Of a stretch of DNA of 10,238 nt, positions 1 to 6,530 are shown piece after piece. The stretch is from Oscillospiraceae bacterium (lineage in GTDB: Bacteria; Bacillota_A; Clostridia; Oscillospirales; Oscillospiraceae). Where the stretch lies: assembly GCA_017411665.1 (NCBI GenBank), contig JAFQPT010000201.1, forward strand, positions 1 through 10,238. Direction: 5' to 3'. Made by a program: the position numbers and the translations under genes. The notes under the pieces are model-generated. The model searched no databases. It was not told the origin of the DNA and was given only the letters and a program-made list of their open reading frames with translations. Each line of letters opens with the position of its first letter. Position 1 is the stretch's first letter.

Positions 1-573
1 GATGGAAATTCGTTGTCCGGAAGCTATTCCAATCACTATGGAGAACATATCGCAACAGTTTACTCCTCCTTTCCCGTCGTTTCAAATGACGTATACTACT
101 GGTGCCATTTTGAACTTACATACGAAGACGACGAAAACGAGGACAACATTGGAATCACAAAACTGCTGTTCTTCTCTGCCGACGAGCGATGTCGCTTTCA
201 ATACGATGGGGACTGGAAAATACCGGATGAGTCCGGCTTGATTGTCTACCCCGACGACTCCCTTGACTGCGAAGTCCGCTGCGTCTCCGGTTACCCGTAT
301 AAATTTAAGTCTTCGGAGAACCCCCTAAAAGAAGATGAAGTGAAGTCTTTTCTGGATACCAGCACCAGCTTCTCCGCTTTTGTTGAGCGTTTTGGCGAAC
401 CGAATGCCGTTCATATATACCACATCTACGAACTGCCGTCTGTGGAAGATTCTCCACGTTATTTGCAGGTGTCAGTCGATGAGTATACTGGCGAGATTTT
501 CGGCGCCAGTGCGGTAGATAGCTTTGAATGGCTCTATAAGGTGTGGGAAGAACCGGCGTCTTCCACCAACTGA
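1..573 (+). CDS. Hypothetical protein, 5' end outside the window
   Basis: The reading frame is open from base 1 with no stop, so the gene very probably begins upstream and only its last 190 codons are seen. A TTG at 13 is possible, but no ribosome site precedes it. The visible part is rich in acidic and aromatic residues, with an acidic stretch near residues 40-46 and a YDGDW segment near residue 68. I see no membrane helix, signal peptide or catalytic motif that I recognise. The segment near residues 125-165 (SAFVERFGEPNAVHIYHIYE, then a VDEYTGEIFG turn) looks like a small beta-rich secreted or lipoprotein domain, but this is only an impression. The frame ends in tandem stops (TGA TAA) followed 10 nt later by a strong terminator, so it is not obviously co-transcribed with the next gene. 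Function unknown. Confidence 0.75.
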   Translation, partial: DGNSLSGSYSNHYGEHIATVYSSFPVVSNDVYYWCHFELTYEDDENEDNIGITKLLFFSADERCRFQYDGDWKIPDESGLIVYPDDSLDCEVRCVSGYPYKFKSSENPLKEDEVKSFLDTSTSFSAFVERFGEPNAVHIYHIYELPSVEDSPRYLQVSVDEYTGEIFGASAVDSFEWLYKVWEEPASSTN

Positions 574-583
574 TAATATCCCC

Positions 584-614
584 ACGGGCAGCCTTGGTCA
601 GGCTGCCCGTTTTC
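584..614 (+). terminator. Rho-independent terminator after the first gene
   Basis: A perfect 10-bp inverted repeat (ACGGGCAGCC at 584-593 and GGCTGCCCGT at 601-610) has a 7-nt loop and is followed by TTTC TT. It starts 10 nt after the tandem stop of the upstream gene and separates it from the lipoprotein gene. Confidence 0.85.
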
Positions 615-680
615 TTGTCCCCTGCCCTCAATTTTCGTTTCTGACATACTCCAACAAGAAGATTGAGAGGTGCTTCACGG

Positions 681-1163
681 ATGAAATACAGATTGCTTTG
701 CCTCCTTTTCACCCTTCTGCTCCTGTCCGGCTGCTCTACCGGCCATAAGCAAGTCCCAATGGATGACGGATACTCCACCGACACGGCTACCGATGCGCTC
801 AATTACACGACCTATATGGATAAGGAACTGGGCCTTGTGATGAACCTGCTGGCGACCCATCTCGGGAACAGCCGCACAGCGCTGGATTCAACTGCCCTGA
901 CAGCCAATGAGACACAGAGCGTCGCAGAGAACCTGCTTCTTATTGCCGATGCCATCGACAGCGTGGATACCCTGCGGCCGCCGGATGGATACGAAGACCT
1001 GCGGAACTCCGCCCTGCGTCGTTTGGAGGAAGCACAGGAGGCCATTATGGAGTATCAGTCCGCGCTGGTGGCAGCTGACGCAGAGGCTGTCGATACCGCA
1101 ATCACAAGGATGGAGAGCGCCTATGTTTCCCTTACTGGCGCTTTTACCGTCATGCCTGAATGA
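681..1163 (+). CDS. Small lipoprotein heading the DNA-processing gene set
   Basis: The 160-residue product has a typical lipoprotein signal: M-K-Y-R, a leucine-rich core at residues 5-15, and a lipobox L15-S-G-C18, so Cys18 should be lipidated and the mature ~143 residues displayed outside the membrane. I chose the ATG at 681 because GAGAGGTG lies about 8 nt upstream and because it gives a normal-length signal; the TTG at 663 would add six residues before it. The mature part is mostly predicted alpha-helical (residues 35-160), with acidic heptad-like runs and no cysteine, resembling small helical-bundle lipoproteins of Firmicutes with no assigned role. It lies 27 nt upstream of the OB-fold gene on the same strand, so it is probably the first gene of that operon. 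I find no clear promoter in the 66 nt after the upstream terminator. Function unknown. Confidence 0.85.
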   Translation: MKYRLLCLLFTLLLLSGCSTGHKQVPMDDGYSTDTATDALNYTTYMDKELGLVMNLLATHLGNSRTALDSTALTANETQSVAENLLLIADAIDSVDTLRPPDGYEDLRNSALRRLEEAQEAIMEYQSALVAADAEAVDTAITRMESAYVSLTGAFTVMPE

Positions 1164-1190
1164 GGAATAGAGGACGATTGGAGTAGAACT

Positions 1191-2006
1191 ATGGCAAGAG
1201 AAAACTGCGTGCTGCTGCACGGACAAGTATATGAGCGGCCCCGTATCTATCTCAACGGGAACGGTGAAGCCAAACGAGCCACCTTCGCTGTGAAGGTGCT
1301 GCGCCGCCCATTCCTCACTGGCGAGGGGCAAATCGTGGCTGGAAAGCTCTATATCGACTATCCCATCATACTGACCTCTGACGCAGAGCTGATAAAAACT
1401 TCCTCCACCCTGCGGAAGGGCGACATGGTGGATATCCGCGGCGTTTTGACCACCCGCGAGGTAACAAAGAAATCCACCTGCCCCAATGGACACGAGAACA
1501 CATCCCTCGGCAACTTCGTCTTTATCACCCCCATCTACATCTGCCGCCGGGAACCGGAACTGAGCGAGGAGCAGGGTATGGAACTGCTGCGGGCCAGGGC
1601 GGAGATATCCAACGTAGTCATGATAATCGGCACCCTCTGCCGTGACCCAGTTTTCTATGAGCATGAGGATAAAAAGGGCTGCATGACCCAGTACCAAATC
1701 GCCGCAAACCGCCGCTACCATATCCGGGACGGCCACGACGAGGAGCGGACGGACTATCCCTGGGTCAAGACCATCAACCGGCAGGCACGGGACGATTACG
1801 AGCATCTGCGGCTCAATTCCACTGTGTTTATCAACGGCGCCGTACAGACACGCGAAATCGAACGGGAAATCGTCTGTGAGGATTGCGAGGCGGCCTATGT
1901 CATCAAAGAAGGCGTTGCGGAGCTGTTTCCTTACAGTGTGGAGTATCTGATGAACTGTATCTTCGACGAGTCTCCAAAAGCTGATGAAGATGAAGGAGGA
2001 GAATGA
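1191..2006 (+). CDS. Tandem OB-fold, SSB-like single-stranded DNA-binding protein
   Basis: The 271-residue product appears to contain two SSB-type OB folds. The first (about residues 5-120) shows N-C-V-L-L-H-G-Q-V, then a strand ending KVLRRP and KGDMVDIRGVLTTRE at 77-90. The second (about 140-258) repeats the plan: NVVMIIGTLCRDP at 141-153, an AANRRYH strand, TDYPWV at 187-192, and NSTVFINGAVQTRE at 209-222. Each ends with a Cys-containing hairpin: C97-P-N-G-H101 in the first, C229-E-D-C232 in the second, suggesting zinc-knuckle remnants. The tail is acidic (PKADEDEGGE) as in SSB proteins, but lacks the terminal aromatic residue that recruits partner proteins. GGAG lies 7 nt before the ATG. 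Bacterial SSB proteins usually have one OB fold per chain. Probable role: protecting ssDNA during element transfer or replication (inferred). The stop lies 2 nt before the next gene's start. Confidence 0.8.
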   Translation: MARENCVLLHGQVYERPRIYLNGNGEAKRATFAVKVLRRPFLTGEGQIVAGKLYIDYPIILTSDAELIKTSSTLRKGDMVDIRGVLTTREVTKKSTCPNGHENTSLGNFVFITPIYICRREPELSEEQGMELLRARAEISNVVMIIGTLCRDPVFYEHEDKKGCMTQYQIAANRRYHIRDGHDEERTDYPWVKTINRQARDDYEHLRLNSTVFINGAVQTREIEREIVCEDCEAAYVIKEGVAELFPYSVEYLMNCIFDESPKADEDEGGE

Positions 2007-2008
2007 CC

Positions 2009-2785
2009 ATGGCAAAGAAGAACACTTCCCTGCTCTCCTCCCGTATGAATAGACTTGGCGCAGGACAGGAGCCGCAGACTACCACTCCCATCATGGAGCC
2101 GGCTGCAGAATATGACGAGGCGCTGGAACAGGAAGCCGAGCGCCGGCAGACAAGGGAAAAGCGTGGTTCCGCTCTGCGCAGCCGGCTGACCTTCGGCCTG
2201 CAAATATGCCTGATTGCCCTGTGCGTCTATGTCGCCTTCCTCATTTACGGAGTCTCCATGACACGCTATGTCTACACGGAGCAGGGTCAGGTCGCGCCGG
2301 AGGTACTGACTGTTTCCGATATGCGTTCCCTTGCGGAATACGAAGCCTTCTCCGCCTATTTCCTGCGTGCCCGTATCCTGTATGAGGAAGCCATGACATT
2401 GGACTACCGTCTCTCCATTGCTCCAGACAGCGCCCTTGTCGTGGCCATGGACTATACGGCGCTGCTGGATGACGTTGCAAAGCTTTCTGTGGATATCAGC
2501 GCCGCCGAATACGAGACCGGATACTCCAGCGTCTACGGGCAGCTGCTGAATTGGGTAAAGACGGATATTGCCGTGTATCTGCAGAACATGGCTGGCGCCA
2601 TTACGGAAAACAATGCGGAGAAGGCCAATAACGCCCTTATCTCAAGGGACGTTATGTATGCAGATTTCTCCCGCCTGACTGCCAATGCCGTATCACTCGC
2701 TCGCAGCACCAAGGGAGCGGATAACATGGACATTTACGACTGGTCTCCCGAGGCGTTTTCCGAGAGTCTGACGGAAGGAGCATAA
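2009..2785 (+). CDS. Single-pass membrane protein of unknown function
   Basis: The 258-residue product begins MAKKNTSLLSSRMNRL, followed by an acidic/basic cytoplasmic segment (residues 20-60), one hydrophobic helix at about 61-82 (TFGLQICLIALCVYVAFLIY), and a mostly helical domain of about 175 residues predicted to lie outside. I prefer the ATG at 2009 over the one at 2003: AAGGAGGAG at 1993-2001 is then 7 nt away, whereas the 2003 ATG would leave about 1 nt. The positive-inside rule (KRGSALRSR before the helix) supports an N-in topology. The helical part after the membrane resembles a bundle of four or five amphipathic helices (YEAFSAYFLRARILYEEAM and following). I do not recognise a family. 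The gene is embedded between the OB-fold and winged-helix genes with 2-3 nt gaps, so it is likely part of the same complex or process, perhaps a membrane anchor. Confidence 0.85.
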   Translation: MAKKNTSLLSSRMNRLGAGQEPQTTTPIMEPAAEYDEALEQEAERRQTREKRGSALRSRLTFGLQICLIALCVYVAFLIYGVSMTRYVYTEQGQVAPEVLTVSDMRSLAEYEAFSAYFLRARILYEEAMTLDYRLSIAPDSALVVAMDYTALLDDVAKLSVDISAAEYETGYSSVYGQLLNWVKTDIAVYLQNMAGAITENNAEKANNALISRDVMYADFSRLTANAVSLARSTKGADNMDIYDWSPEAFSESLTEGA

Positions 2786-2788
2786 GCC

Positions 2789-4330
2789 ATGGGCGATGAC
2801 AGCTACAACATCCTACTGAGCAAATACAACCGGCTCATTGCCCGGTTCCGGGACTTGGAAAAGCAGATGGAGGAAAAGGAGTCTGTCTGGAAGGAGATGG
2901 AGCAGAATTTCCGCATCAACGAGTCCCTTGCCCGGGAACTGTGTGAGCTGGTGCTGGCAAAAGAGCCACGGGAGATGGTGCTTGGCTCCGAATACTCCTG
3001 GGGCAAGCTGGACCTACGGACATTGCTCCAGAAAGCCAAAGTCGTCTTTGCCAGCTATAATGACAGCCGCACCCAACTGCTGAAAACCATACAGGAGACA
3101 GCAGAGGAGCGCCGTCTGCAAATCGAGAGTCTGAAACTGCAGATTTCTTCCTCCATGCAGGAGCTTCGTTCTGCTCCTCCTCCGCCGGCGCCTGCTTCTC
3201 CGGAGCCGGAGCAGATGCCAGTTACTTCCGCTGCAGTGCCAGACATGAAAAAGGAGATACCCGCCGAGACAATGCGGCGAGTCAACTACAATATGCAGCA
3301 GGCGGTGAAGGAAGGCGCCTTGGAAATCCAGCTCATTGAGGAAGACGATGACGTCTCCCTCTCTGACATTGCACAGCAGCAAGGCATGGCAAAACTGGGC
3401 GAAGTCATATCTCTGGAACGCAGCGGTATCAAGATATCCCCATCCGCCAAAAAGCAGCGCGCCGTGGAACAGGAGCGCAAGCGTGTTGTGGAGGCTATGA
3501 TGGTGGATGTAGGCGATATCCGGGAGCGCATGAATGAGCGGAAATGGCTGGTGCTGGAAGTCATCGGCAGCACTGGCTACTATGAGCGCAGCCAGTTAAA
3601 AACGGCTTTCATCGACCTCTACAAAAAGCGCAATGCTTCCGACCGCAAGATAACAGACGGCGGTTTCAGCTATGAACTCAAGAACCTTGTAGACCTTGGC
3701 GTTTTGATTCTGGACACCAATATCCAGCACCCCCTCAAAAGCAATTTCGGCGTCTACTCCCTGTCTGAAATCGGCAAGCGGCTCTATGAGCAGCAGTTTG
3801 GAAAGAAGCCGGTCGCCTCGGAACGTGACGCGCTCATTGCCCAACACGATAACCTTGAGCACGGGCTTGGCATCAAGACCCTCAAGGAAATCATGGAGGC
3901 CACCGGCAGCTTCTCCACCGTCACCATGGACCGGCAGACGAACACCATACGCATTGATGACTCCAGTACCTATATCCCCGACATCATTGCTCGGGATAAG
4001 GCGAAGGGTTTTGCCATGTATCTGGAATACGAGCGCGACACCCATAATCAAAGCAACTTCAATATCAAGCTCAATAAAATGGCCAAGGTGACCAAGTACC
4101 TGAACATCGTGGCGCCCAACATCGGGACTGCCGAGGGACTGATTGCCAAGGTGGATAAGTGGATTGAACTGCGTGGCGGACACAAGGCGCTCCGAGGCAT
4201 CCGAGTCCGCATCACCACGCTCAAGCGGCTGGAGGGCGCCGCCAGCATCAACGATGACAAGAGCTGGTACGCCATCTATAACCTCAACGAAAGCGCTACA
4301 CCGACGATACAGAAGGGAGACAGCCTATGA
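2789..4330 (+). CDS. Coiled-coil / winged-helix protein with a replication-relaxation-like, PD-(D/E)XK-like domain
   Basis: The 513-residue product has four visible parts. Residues 10-55 and 95-128 are charged coiled coils. Residues 129-145 form a proline-rich linker. Residues 165-245 are basic and acidic helical sequence. Residues 248-335 look like a winged helix (RKWLVLEVIGSTGYYERSQL, then a wing near ILDTN). After E357-H-G-L comes Y395-I-P-D398, then Y411-L-E413-Y-E415-R-D and K427. This order (PD, ExE, K) matches the core of the replication-relaxation family (plasmid and ICE DNA-processing proteins), which is built on a PD-(D/E)XK-like nuclease fold. I infer DNA binding; whether it cuts DNA is unknown. 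Family members are usually 200-350 residues, so the N-terminal 200 are an extension. GGAAGGAG precedes the ATG; the gap to the upstream stop is 3 nt, and the 3' end overlaps the next gene by 4 nt. Confidence 0.8.
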   Translation: MGDDSYNILLSKYNRLIARFRDLEKQMEEKESVWKEMEQNFRINESLARELCELVLAKEPREMVLGSEYSWGKLDLRTLLQKAKVVFASYNDSRTQLLKTIQETAEERRLQIESLKLQISSSMQELRSAPPPPAPASPEPEQMPVTSAAVPDMKKEIPAETMRRVNYNMQQAVKEGALEIQLIEEDDDVSLSDIAQQQGMAKLGEVISLERSGIKISPSAKKQRAVEQERKRVVEAMMVDVGDIRERMNERKWLVLEVIGSTGYYERSQLKTAFIDLYKKRNASDRKITDGGFSYELKNLVDLGVLILDTNIQHPLKSNFGVYSLSEIGKRLYEQQFGKKPVASERDALIAQHDNLEHGLGIKTLKEIMEATGSFSTVTMDRQTNTIRIDDSSTYIPDIIARDKAKGFAMYLEYERDTHNQSNFNIKLNKMAKVTKYLNIVAPNIGTAEGLIAKVDKWIELRGGHKALRGIRVRITTLKRLEGAASINDDKSWYAIYNLNESATPTIQKGDSL

Positions 4331-4512
4331 ACATCCAGCTCCTGTGGGAGTCCTTACGGGCATTCCACGCCAATGCAGTGAATTCCCTGCTCTACGCCTT
4401 CTCAAATAACTGGTGCCTCATCCTGCTGGTGGCGGCGGCTCTGGCCTCCATCATCATGGGCATCAAGGAGGAGAATGCGGCTGTAGTCCGGGAAGAACAG
4501 AATATCCTGTAA
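4327..4512 (+). CDS. Small membrane peptide, 61 residues
   Basis: The product starts inside the preceding gene with an ATGA overlap and has AAGGGAGA 7 nt upstream, so translation is probably coupled to it. A single hydrophobic segment runs from about residue 28 to 45 (NWCLILLVAAALASIIMG), followed by a charged cytoplasmic tail (IKEENAAVVREEQNIL). I do not recognise it. Its position as the last gene before a strong terminator, in an operon with a lipoprotein and a single-pass membrane protein, suggests a membrane-complex subunit. It is too short for domain assignment, but its ribosome site, coupling and helix all support a real gene. Confidence 0.75.
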   Translation: MNIQLLWESLRAFHANAVNSLLYAFSNNWCLILLVAAALASIIMGIKEENAAVVREEQNIL

Positions 4513-4515
4513 ATG

Positions 4516-4556
4516 ACACGCACCCGGCGCCATGCCGGGTGCGTGTGCTCTTTATC
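4516..4556 (+). terminator. Strong terminator shared by convergent operons
   Basis: A perfect 13-bp inverted repeat (4516-4528 with 4534-4546) around a 5-nt loop follows the small membrane gene by 3 nt; after the stem comes GCTCTTTA. The minus-strand anti-sigma gene ends at 4562, so the hairpin may act in both directions, though its T tract is better on the + strand. Confidence 0.75.
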
Positions 4557-4561
4557 CGCTT

Positions 4562-5338
4562 TTAATGCCCAATCGACTCGATGACAGACAGCATTTCCTC
4601 TGTTTCGATATCCATCTGGGAAACCCCGACATAGATACCACCATAATCAATATAAAACACATTGTACTTCTGCTGTTCCAGAAGCTGCGCGTTGATTTCC
4701 TCCGGTCGGAAGAAAGGCAGGTCGGTGTCTGGACGATGCCCCCAGACCATCCACAGGAATGCCGAATCATGATACACGGCAGTGGACGCCTCCTCGTTTC
4801 CATCGACGTTTTCCTGCTTCGGAACGGGGGCAGGAACCGTCTGCATTCGACTGTCATAGGTCACCCGAATCATGTGGTAGCGGGTACCATCTTTCATGGT
4901 CGTCTCATAGTAGCCGGCGGCACCATAATGACAGTCCTCCGGCAGCACAGTCGGGATAAAGGCGCCCAGGTCCTCTATCTCCCTTGCTTCCTCCTCACTG
5001 ATGGAAACAGAGGTCGCGTCAGCCACGTTCAGCAGGTCCTCCCCCGCAGGGAATACAGCAAGACTCGCTACAACAGGGTCTACTCCCTCCGGCCACATGC
5101 CGACGCCGCCCGGTTCAGCGCCGCCTAAAGCTGCGTCCGGCCCACGCTCCCCGATGTGCCCGGGGAAGCCGGGGTTGCTCCACATAACAGCGCCCACCAC
5201 CACAAGGCACAGGCAGGCGGCCGCAGCACCCCATTTGAGCCATCCACGTTTCCTGCTTGCCCCCGTATCCTTGACGGCCCCTTCGACCAGTTCGTCGTTG
5301 AGGTCGTTCATTACTGAAATCAATCTCTCGCTTTTCAT
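4562..5338 (-). CDS. Putative membrane anti-sigma factor
   Basis: The 258-residue product has an N-terminal cytoplasmic part (MKSERLISVMNDLNDELVEG), one membrane helix at about residues 35-53 (WGAAAACLCLVVVGAVMW), and a large outer domain. It begins in an ATGA overlap with the sigma gene upstream, the usual arrangement for an ECF sigma factor and its membrane-bound inhibitor; by that logic residues 1-30 bind the sigma factor. The outer part starts with a glycine- and proline-rich linker (about 55-90), then a helical acidic segment (EEEAREIEDLG), and a beta-rich C-terminal region ending in YIDYGGIYVGVSQMDIETEE, which resembles the end of DUF4367-type domains found in clostridial anti-sigma proteins. 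That family match is tentative. There is no zinc-binding HxxxCxxC motif, so it is not of the ZAS type. Confidence 0.75.
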   Translation of the reverse strand: MKSERLISVMNDLNDELVEGAVKDTGASRKRGWLKWGAAAACLCLVVVGAVMWSNPGFPGHIGERGPDAALGGAEPGGVGMWPEGVDPVVASLAVFPAGEDLLNVADATSVSISEEEAREIEDLGAFIPTVLPEDCHYGAAGYYETTMKDGTRYHMIRVTYDSRMQTVPAPVPKQENVDGNEEASTAVYHDSAFLWMVWGHRPDTDLPFFRPEEINAQLLEQQKYNVFYIDYGGIYVGVSQMDIETEEMLSVIESIGH

Positions 5339-5895
5339 AGCACGATGCCCTCCTTTTCAAGGTGTGCCTTCAGGCTGTTCCTTAACCGGAAAAGCAGGGA
5401 GGCCGTTTTTGACTTGCTCATCCCATACGCCTTGGCAATATCCTCAATGGAATACAGATACCAGTAGCGGCGGATGAAGATATTTTGCCTCTGCTCCGGC
5501 AGTCCATACAGGAACTTCTCTATGGCAGCCAGCAGCGCCTTATCCTCAATTTCCTGCTCCACCGTATCTCCTGCGGTAACACATTCCTCCAGCTCCGACA
5601 GGACCAACGGCATCTGGCCAAAGCCGCGCTTCTCCGTACTGTACTTCCGGTACCGGCTCAATGATAAATTACGCGTGATTTTGCCAAGATAAGTCTGCAG
5701 CCGGTTCGGACGGTTTGGCGGGATGGCGTTCCACGCGTTCAGCCATGTGTCATTGACACATTCCTCTGCATCCTCGTTGCTGTGCAGGATATTGAAGGAG
5801 ACGGTATGACAGTAGGCGCCATACTTCTCCGCTGTCACTTCTATGGCGCGCTCGGAACGCGACCAGTACAGGTCCAGAATCTCATTGTCGTTCAT
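5335..5895 (-). CDS. ECF-type RNA polymerase sigma factor
   Basis: The 186-residue product has the two conserved sigma-70 parts. Region 2 runs from about residue 15 to 85, with D42-A-E-E-C-V-N-D-T-W-L-N-A-W and the ITRNLSLSRYRK segment that contacts the -10 element. Region 4 runs from about 122 to 182, with GLPEQRQNIFIRRYWY and the HTH around SIEDIAKAYGMSKSKTASLL. I start it at 5895, where GGAAAGGAGGG lies 5-10 nt upstream; the TTG twelve codons earlier would put the ribosome site inside the gene. It overlaps the anti-sigma gene by 4 nt and diverges from a second sigma gene across a 152-nt region. A linker of about 35 residues between the regions (STEKRGFGQMPLVLSELEEC) is longer than in the minimal ECF protein next door. 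Confidence 0.9.
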   Translation of the reverse strand: MNDNEILDLYWSRSERAIEVTAEKYGAYCHTVSFNILHSNEDAEECVNDTWLNAWNAIPPNRPNRLQTYLGKITRNLSLSRYRKYSTEKRGFGQMPLVLSELEECVTAGDTVEQEIEDKALLAAIEKFLYGLPEQRQNIFIRRYWYLYSIEDIAKAYGMSKSKTASLLFRLRNSLKAHLEKEGIVL

Positions 5896-5918
5896 GGCTC
5901 CCTCCTTTCCCCTTGTGT

Positions 5919-6025
5919 AAAGGCCTTTCACTCCTATACACGCGGAAATCGGCTCTGCATTGCATTTTTTTAAAAACGATGTTACCTTTTGTCCCGCCCA
6001 GTTGTATTATTGGTGAAAGGCCTTT
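5919..6025. repeat. 13-bp inverted repeat in the divergent sigma control region
   Basis: AAAGGCCTTTCAC at 5919-5931 is the exact reverse complement of GTGAAAGGCCTTT at 6013-6025. Each copy contains a 10-bp palindrome (AAAGGCCTTT) and lies between a -10-like sequence and the ribosome site of a sigma gene. Read in the direction of each gene, both leaders therefore carry the same GTGAAAGGCCTTT sequence. It could be a shared operator, an RNA leader element, or a remnant of duplication. Confidence 0.85.
5982..6010 (+). promoter_or_regulatory. Possible promoter of the plus-strand sigma operon
   Basis: TATTAT at 6005-6010 is a good -10 (5 of 6), but the -35 candidate 17 nt upstream (TTACCT, 5982-5987) is poor. 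The predicted start would fall inside or just before the GTGAAAGGCCTTT repeat. The divergent minus-strand operon has TATAGG in the equivalent position on its strand (5934-5939), also without a good -35, which would fit promoters that need an activator or a different sigma factor. Confidence 0.35.
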
Positions 6026-6047
6026 GTACCAGTTAAGGAGCATGCTT

Positions 6048-6530
6048 ATGAAACTACCCGTCGAGACGGTGATTGAAGCGTTTCGGCACAACCTCTATGC
6101 CGCGGCATTCAATATATGTAAAAATGCGCAGGATGCAGAGGATGTTGTGCAGGACACTTTCATTCAATATTGGTCACAAAACAAAGATTTTGAAACGGAG
6201 CAGCATATACGTGCGTGGCTTCTCAGAGTAGCAATCAATAAGGCGAAGAACAAAAACAATTCCCTTTTCCGAAAAAAGACTCTGCCACTGGAAGATTACA
6301 TGGAGTCGCTATCATTCGAGTCCGAGGAGTCGTCCGAACTATTCGAGGCTGTGATGAAGCTCCCGGAAAAGTACCGTATTGTGGTTCACCTGTTCTACTA
6401 TGAGGACTACTCTGTGGACGAGATAGCAGGCATCCTAAAAATCTCGTCAGGCAATGTAAAAGTCCGCCTGTCACGCGGAAGAAAGCTGCTTCGCAGCACA
6501 CTGAAGGAGGCATGGGACGATGACGAATAA
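6048..6530 (+). CDS. ECF-type RNA polymerase sigma factor
   Basis: The 160-residue product is a compact sigma-70-family ECF protein. Region 2 (about residues 10-75) shows A30-E-D-V-V-Q-D-T-F-I-Q-Y-W and HIRAWLLRVAINKAKN; region 4 (about 100-152) shows KLPEKYRIVVHLFYYEDYSVDEIAGILKISSGNVKVRLSRGRK read as consecutive parts. The ATG at 6048 is chosen because AAGGAG (6035-6040) is 7 nt upstream; the ATG at 6042 would be only 1 nt away. It overlaps the following membrane protein by 11 nt. Its two conserved regions are clearly different from those of the divergent sigma factor, so the two are not recent copies. Confidence 0.9.
   Translation: MKLPVETVIEAFRHNLYAAAFNICKNAQDAEDVVQDTFIQYWSQNKDFETEQHIRAWLLRVAINKAKNKNNSLFRKKTLPLEDYMESLSFESEESSELFEAVMKLPEKYRIVVHLFYYEDYSVDEIAGILKISSGNVKVRLSRGRKLLRSTLKEAWDDDE

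Noticed and set aside
584..610. Inverted repeat considered as a transposon end
   Set aside because: Position 10 nt after a stop codon, short loop and following T run fit a terminator; no transposase or matching second end is seen.
888..2015. Long minus-strand open frame (375 codons) opposite the OB-fold gene
   Set aside because: It mirrors the coding strand of a gene with clear SSB-like motifs and a ribosome site; it has no ribosome site, no recognisable domain, and an atypical Cys/His-rich composition.
3596..4183. Minus-strand open frame (195 codons) opposite the relaxation-like gene
   Set aside because: It is a shadow of the + strand gene, without a ribosome site or motif, in an operon otherwise all on the + strand.
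4532..5128. Plus-strand open frame (198 codons) opposite the anti-sigma gene
   Set aside because: It begins inside the terminator hairpin and is antisense to a gene coupled to its sigma factor; composition is typical of an antisense shadow.
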